A stretch of DNA of 7,864 bases from Candidatus Gastranaerophilales bacterium. Its GTDB lineage: Bacteria; Cyanobacteriota; Vampirovibrionia; Gastranaerophilales; Gastranaerophilaceae. A program made the translations under genes and the position numbers. The stretch is taken from assembly GCA_021202305.1 (NCBI GenBank), contig JAJQDG010000029.1, positions 1 to 7,864 on the forward strand, in the 5' to 3' direction. The notes under the pieces were generated by a model. That model ran no database searches, had not been told where the DNA came from, and saw only the letters and a list, made by a program, of their open reading frames with translations. The stretch's first letter is position 1, and every line of letters begins with the position of its first letter. Below, in pieces: positions 6,342 to 7,864 of this stretch.

Positions 6342-7241
6342 GTGGCGGGCAAATTTAAGCTCATAACGGGAATGGGGCTTTCAGACAGGGAAAAAGTCTG
6401 CTCCCTTGTTAATGTTTGGGCGGGTGCAAAAGCGGATATAATTGATACATCTCCATTTGTTATGTATGATGTACAAAAAATGCTTCTGGAAAAGGGATTT
6501 AACCTTTTAGATTTCGATTTTTGCATTTCCGTTCCGATTTCCGGAGATATTCACGCCAAAAAAGCAAAAATTTCTCAGGATAAATGTATTCTTTGCGCAA
6601 AGTGCAAGAAAGAATGCAGTGAAAATGCAATTGACCCCCCGCATATTAAAACAAATTTTTGCATAGGATGCGCCCGCTGCAAAAATGTTTGTCCGAATAA
6701 TGCAATATTAATGTACGATAACAAAAATGACGGGTTAAAAGATTTTTTAGATACAAAAGCAAAGCTTGATACGCTTGAAATTCATATATCAATTGATGAT
6801 ATTGATTTAATAAAAAAAGAATTTAAAGAAAAACTTTTCCGGATTAAAGATACAGATTGCAAGATAAGCGTTTGTTTAAGCAGAAAGTTTTTTTCAAACC
6901 GGCAGGTGGAAAAACTTTTGCCGGAGTTAAAAAATTTTTGCGGGGGAAGAAATTTTCTTGTTCAAGCAGACGGCAATTCAATGAACGGCGGCACAGATGA
7001 TTATGCAAGCACGCTTGAAACCGTTGCCTTCGGGCTTTTTTGTAAAAAATTGGGTTATAATGTAATATTATCGGGCGGAACAAACAGCTATACGGCAAAA
7101 TTAGCGCATGAAACAGGCTTTAAGCCTTCAATTGCATACGGCAGCTACGCAAGGAAGCTTGTTTCGGGATATAATTATGAAAATGCCCTAAAAAAAGCAA
7201 AAGAATTTGTATTAAAAACTAAAGAATTGATTAATGATTGA
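6342..7241 (+). CDS. ldpA: LdpA-like double 4Fe-4S cluster protein
   Basis: The 299-residue protein has an N-terminal alpha/beta part (FKLITGMGLSDRE, 5-17; AGAKADIIDTSP, 28-38). A ferredoxin-like module follows, with two complete C-x2-C-x2-C-x3-C motifs: C82/C85/C88/C92 and C107/C110/C113/C117. The C-terminal domain carries LVQADGNSMNGG (206-217), LSGGTNSYTAKLA (243-255) and IAYGSYARKLV (264-274). This combination is the pattern I recognise for cyanobacterial LdpA (light-dependent period protein), an iron-sulfur protein that senses redox state and tunes the length of the circadian period. In a non-photosynthetic relative the role must differ or be more basic. The start is GTG, 5 bp after the lysC stop, without a clear ribosome site; the next in-frame ATG (codon 11) would cut into the conserved N-terminus. 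It overlaps tilS by 8 bp. The iron-sulfur assignment is certain; LdpA identity rests on remembered motifs. Confidence 0.85.
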   Translation: MAGKFKLITGMGLSDREKVCSLVNVWAGAKADIIDTSPFVMYDVQKMLLEKGFNLLDFDFCISVPISGDIHAKKAKISQDKCILCAKCKKECSENAIDPPHIKTNFCIGCARCKNVCPNNAILMYDNKNDGLKDFLDTKAKLDTLEIHISIDDIDLIKKEFKEKLFRIKDTDCKISVCLSRKFFSNRQVEKLLPELKNFCGGRNFLVQADGNSMNGGTDDYASTLETVAFGLFCKKLGYNVILSGGTNSYTAKLAHETGFKPSIAYGSYARKLVSGYNYENALKKAKEFVLKTKELIND

Positions 7242-7864
7242 TACGGTTAAAAATTTTATAAAAGAAAACAATCTTGAAAACGCAAATATCTTAATAGGAT
7301 TATCGGGCGGCGTAGACAGCGCTGTGCTTTTTGATATTTTATGCAAACTTAATTTAAAATTAAAAGTAATTCATCTAAATCATAATTGGCGGGGCGAAAA
7401 TTCAAAAAAGGATGAAGAATTTGTAAAAAAACTCGCACTTTCAAAAAATATTGAATTTTATTCAGAAACGCTTTCTCCAAAAATTAAGAAAACAGAAACC
7501 GGTGCAAGAGAAGCAAGGTATGATTTTTTTGCCCGCTGCCAAAAAAAATTTAATGCCGATGCGGTTTTTCTTGCCCATAATAAAAATGACAATGTAGAAA
7601 CCCTCATCTACAGGCTCGTAAAAGGAACAGGCCCCTCGGGGCTGAATTCAATTCCTAAAATAAGAGGGTTTTATTATAGACCGCTTCTTGATTTTGAGCG
7701 CACCCGAATTGAAGATTATGCAAAAAAGAATAATATTAAATACGTTGTCGATAAATCAAATTTTGACACAAAATATAAAAGAAATTTAATTCGTGAAAAA
7801 ATTATTCCTTCCATGAAAGAAATAAATAAAGAAGTGATAAAATCCATTTCAAATTTTATTGAAC
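7234..7864 (+). CDS. tilS: tRNA(Ile)-lysidine synthase (3' end outside window)
   Basis: The first 210 residues are present and the frame runs off the right edge. TilS uses ATP and lysine to convert C34 of the CAU-anticodon tRNA-Ile to lysidine so that it reads AUA, an essential function in nearly all bacteria. Motifs: PP-loop SGGVDS (24-29), HLNHNWRGENS (47-57), GAREARYDFF (90-99), AHNKNDNVETLIYRLVKGTG (114-133), RPLLDFER (149-156) and DKSNFDTKYKRNLIREKIIP (173-192). The usual HHxDD motif reads HNKND here; one Asp-to-Asn change there also occurs in Aquifex TilS as I remember it, so the enzyme is probably active. The ATG at 7234 lies 8 bp inside the end of ldpA, implying translational coupling, and gives the standard short N-terminus before the PP-loop. 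AUA codons are common in the genes of this window, which fits the need for TilS. Confidence 0.95.
   Translation, partial: MIDTVKNFIKENNLENANILIGLSGGVDSAVLFDILCKLNLKLKVIHLNHNWRGENSKKDEEFVKKLALSKNIEFYSETLSPKIKKTETGAREARYDFFARCQKKFNADAVFLAHNKNDNVETLIYRLVKGTGPSGLNSIPKIRGFYYRPLLDFERTRIEDYAKKNNIKYVVDKSNFDTKYKRNLIREKIIPSMKEINKEVIKSISNFIE

Noticed and set aside
7341..7390. TilS loss of function because HHxDD reads HNKND
   Set aside because: All other motifs, including the PP-loop and the DxSNxD/RN/IR segment, are intact, and the family tolerates variation at this site.
1..7864. Defence system, CRISPR array, prophage or insertion sequence
   Set aside because: No direct-repeat array, transposase, integrase, nuclease or phage-like gene is visible; the large TPR genes alone are not evidence of a defence system.

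Overview
The window is AT-rich (roughly one third G+C by eye) and looks like bacterial chromosome. Three traits point to the non-photosynthetic sister lineage of Cyanobacteria (Vampirovibrionia/Melainabacteria, possibly Gastranaerophilales). It has an LdpA-type double 4Fe-4S protein, a family otherwise known from cyanobacteria. It has a small Tic20/DUF4870-like membrane protein. It also has an N-terminal ISFTG-type motif protein of a kind I associate from memory with gut members of this group. Most starts lack a clear Shine-Dalgarno sequence. The taxonomic placement is inference, not a database result.

Layout. Positions 1-787 (minus strand) hold the 5' part of an unrecognised membrane-associated protein that runs off the left edge; a GC-rich palindromic segment is embedded in its coding sequence. 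A 55-bp gap (788-842) carries a candidate terminator for the next gene. Positions 843-1811 (minus) encode a GshB-family ATP-grasp ligase that keeps the metal and lysine ligands but has altered glycine loops. A 98-bp divergent intergenic region (1812-1909) holds a good sigma-70-type promoter facing right and a -10 hexamer facing left.

From 1910 to the right edge, six genes lie head to tail on the plus strand with overlaps or gaps of at most 16 bp, so they are probably one operon: a 9-repeat TPR protein, a Tic20-like membrane protein, a TPR protein with 13 full repeats and one partial repeat, aspartokinase (lysC), an LdpA homologue, and the 5' part of tilS, which is cut by the window end. The first three genes look like a membrane protein flanked by two soluble scaffold proteins. 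The last three are housekeeping or metabolic: entry into the aspartate-family amino acid pathway, a redox-type iron-sulfur protein, and tRNA-Ile2 lysidine formation. TilS uses lysine as its substrate and LysC opens the pathway to lysine, which is a possible but unproven link.

I found no tRNA, rRNA, CRISPR array, insertion sequence or phage gene. I see no complete, clearly new system. The observations most worth following are a strong internal ribosome binding site in lysC that predicts a separate ACT-domain subunit, the ldpA homologue in a probably non-photosynthetic genome, the altered GshB-like enzyme, the TPR/Tic20-like/TPR trio, and the palindromic insert in the left-edge gene.
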